Source of the DNA: Staphylococcus devriesei
Lineage (GTDB): Bacteria; Bacillota; Bacilli; Staphylococcales; Staphylococcaceae
Reading direction: 5' to 3'
NCBI RefSeq assembly: GCF_002902625.1
Contig: NZ_PPRG01000003.1
Coordinates: 20,235-84,234 of the forward strand
Length of the DNA: 64,000 nucleotides
Shown: piece after piece, positions 62,532-64,000 of the stretch
Numbering within the stretch: position 1 is the first letter of the stretch
How the letters are laid out: each line of letters starts with the position of its first letter
Made by a program: the position numbers and the translations under genes
Notes under the pieces: generated by a model
Told to the model about the DNA's origin: nothing
Seen by the model: only the letters and a program-made list of their open reading frames with translations
The model's database searches: none

Positions 62532-63476
62532 TTAATCTTGCTTATGCTTAATCTTATCAAAATAAGGTTCATCAAGATGATTAATATCCAAATGTTCTAT
62601 TTGTAGTGTCGTATGTGCTAATCTATACTTTTCCTTCAATAATTCTTCTATGGCATTAATATGAACAAACGCCTCTTTACTACTTCTACTATCTAAGACA
62701 ATATGTGCACTTAGAGAGTATTGATCTGTGGTAATACTCCATAAGTGAAATTCGTGAACATCTATAACTCCAGGAACAGTCTTAATTGTCTTCATAACAT
62801 CATCTGTATCTAAATCTTTTGGCACAGACTCCATCAATATCATCCAAGCATTACGCACAATTTTATAACCACCTCTAAAGATAATGATTGAAATTAGTAT
62901 ACTTAATATAGGGTCAAATAACTGAATACCTGTGAAATGTATTAATAAGACTGCTAAAATCACGCCAACTGAATTTAATAAATCCCCAATAAAATGCCAT
63001 AAAGCGCTTTGAACATTTATATTTTGTTCATTCTTTAAAGAACGCATTAGAATAATAGTTAGTACAATATTTACGATTAAACCAACTATAGCAATAACAA
63101 GCATTAAACCACTTTCAACTTGTTTGGGATAAATGATACGTATGATAGCTTCGTAAAAAATCCCAATAGAAATCACTGATAAAGCTAAACCATTCAAAAA
63201 AGCCGCTAGCACTTCAAAACGCAAATAACCATAAGTGAACCGTGCTGTTGGCTTACGACTCGCAAAGTAAATAGCTAACATAGATAACCCTAATGCAAGT
63301 ACGTCACTTAACATGTGAAATGAATCAGACAATAAAGCTAAAGAATTAGATACGAACCCTCCTACAAATTCTACAATTGTAAAAAACAAAGTAATTAAGA
63401 GTGTTGCCCATAAAGTCAATTTAGATTGCTTTTGCACCTTACTATGTTCCACATGATGAAAATATACTTGCTTCAT
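62532..63476 (-). CDS. Cation diffusion facilitator family transporter (zinc/cobalt exporter)
   Basis: A 314-residue CDF exporter with six helices. The transport-site motifs are SDSFHMLSDVLALGLSM (helix 2, Asp and His-x3-Asp) and ALWHFIGDLLNSVGVI (helix 5, His-x3-Asp), a pair typical for zinc. A His at the start (YFHHVEHSK) and a C-terminal regulatory domain with VHEFHLWSITTDQYSLSAHI, a family block, are present. TAAAGGAGGG precedes the ATG. No ArsR/CzrA-type regulator gene is next to it, unlike the czrAB pair. Confidence 0.9.
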   Translation of the reverse strand: MKQVYFHHVEHSKVQKQSKLTLWATLLITLFFTIVEFVGGFVSNSLALLSDSFHMLSDVLALGLSMLAIYFASRKPTARFTYGYLRFEVLAAFLNGLALSVISIGIFYEAIIRIIYPKQVESGLMLVIAIVGLIVNIVLTIILMRSLKNEQNINVQSALWHFIGDLLNSVGVILAVLLIHFTGIQLFDPILSILISIIIFRGGYKIVRNAWMILMESVPKDLDTDDVMKTIKTVPGVIDVHEFHLWSITTDQYSLSAHIVLDSRSSKEAFVHINAIEELLKEKYRLAHTTLQIEHLDINHLDEPYFDKIKHKQD

Positions 63477-63778
63477 CTATGTCCCTCCTTTAATAACCTA
63501 ATGTAAGACATCTTTATTTTTTAATAAATTTAATTTTGATTGTCATTTTAGAAAAAGATATATAGCTATTTAATATTTTATTATGTATTTCTTCAATCAA
63601 GAGTACTTTCATACTGTATCATAATAATAGGATTTTTCGACCTTAGCTTAAATCATTCTCTTTAATTTCAAAAACCTGAGTTTAACTATGTAAATCACAT
63701 ACGTTAAGCTCAGGTTTTACTTATTTATTTAATATATAGGGGTATAATCACTGCTTCAACAGTTAAACTATCTAATCG
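63477..63778. other. Intergenic region between the CDF gene and arcC
   Basis: About 300 AT-rich bases. Apart from the terminator near 63670-63718 nothing convincing was seen. Confidence 0.4.
63670..63718 (-). terminator. Rho-independent terminator of arcC
   Basis: AAACCTGAG-t-TTAAC (63672-63686) pairs with GTTAA-g-CTCAGGTTT (63703-63717); T-runs on both strands. Confidence 0.85.
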
Positions 63779-64000
63779 TTATTTTGTAATTAATGTACCA
63801 ATCTTACCCTCTAACGCATCTCCCAAATCTGCTAATGATGTGATAAGTACACTGCCGTCAGGATGTTTCTCAATAAATTGTAATGCAGCTTCAACTTTAG
63901 GAAGCATACTTCCTTTCGCAAATTGATTATCAGCAATATGTTGTTTGATTTCATCAACTGTCACTTCGCCAAGACCTTCTTGATTATCTTTTCCAAAGTT
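63779..64000 (-). CDS. arcC: Carbamate kinase, C-terminal part (runs off the window)
   Basis: The last 73 codons of a minus-strand gene, reading [40 protein letters not shown] and [20 protein letters not shown], ending GKIGTLITK. The [13 protein letters not shown] motif and the TSL...G-GTLI ending are diagnostic of carbamate kinase, the ATP-forming step of the arginine deiminase pathway. The N-terminal half and neighbours are outside the window. Confidence 0.9.
   Translation of the reverse strand, partial: NFGKDNQEGLGEVTVDEIKQHIADNQFAKGSMLPKVEAALQFIEKHPDGSVLITSLADLGDALEGKIGTLITK

Noticed and set aside
1..64000. CRISPR array, prophage, insertion sequences, tRNA or rRNA genes
   Set aside because: No regularly spaced repeats, transposase or integrase genes, or cloverleaf/rRNA sequences were seen. 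Apart from the intergenic elements reported, repetition comes from the phn duplication.

Overview
The window is AT-rich Firmicute chromosome and almost certainly comes from a Staphylococcus other than S. aureus, most likely a coagulase-negative species. The case rests on a urease operon next to an FhuD2-type siderophore lipoprotein, a sialic-acid locus (nanT-nanA / nanK / nanR / nanE), a Drp35 lactonase, the staphylococcal GcvH-L / macrodomain / SirTM / LplA2 operon, SprA1/Fst-type toxin-antitoxin loci, and TTG/GTG starts behind strong AGGAGG ribosome binding sites. I cannot fix the species by eye. No rRNA, tRNA, CRISPR array, prophage or insertion sequence was seen.

Layout. 1-3984: end of an MFS gene, a luciferase-like oxidoreductase with a DoxX-like protein, msrA, and a lipoprotein ending in 11-residue repeats. 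4057-11408: a tandem duplication of a phosphonate/phosphate-type ABC transporter (phnD-phnC-phnE-phnE). Each copy is broken in different genes, so only the two together encode a full transporter. 11797-16001: a cytosolic 5'-nucleotidase family protein, then a regulator/ABC export operon behind a palindromic operator. 16111-20568: arylamine N-acetyltransferase, a short UvrA-like ABC protein, an unannotated 56-residue membrane protein, fhuD2. 20744-27953: ribokinase, urea transporter and ureABCEFGD. 28014-33414: pgcA, a complete type I toxin-antitoxin locus, drp35, trhO and a choloylglycine-hydrolase family enzyme behind a long palindrome. 33637-40774: an efflux MFS gene with a premature stop and a Fur-like box, pcp, and a five-gene nickel/peptide-type ABC importer. 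41017-43698: three CPBP membrane proteases. 43858-51622: sialic acid and amino sugar catabolism. 51728-54732: small membrane protein, DASS transporter and two gene remnants. 54769-55734: bioB behind a BirA-type operator. 55883-61393: the SirTM (lipoylation-linked ADP-ribosylation) region. 61540-62380: three antitoxin-type small RNA units in tandem. 62532-64000: a CDF cation exporter and the end of arcC.

How the genes work together. Urea uptake, urease and probably nickel import form one functional group. Sialic acid is imported by NanT, cleaved by NanA, phosphorylated by NanK, epimerised by NanE, deacetylated by NagA and fed to glycolysis by NagB, with a perfect cre site in the nanA-nanK gap. 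In the SirTM operon, LplA2 lipoylates GcvH-L, SirTM ADP-ribosylates it and the macrodomain protein removes the mark, beside two flavin oxidoreductases. The least expected parts are the three-unit antitoxin array, the reciprocal decay of the phn copies, and two or three Fur-like palindromes in front of genes not usually thought of as iron genes. Five full-length or fragmentary genes carry disabling changes; sequencing error cannot be excluded from the sequence alone.
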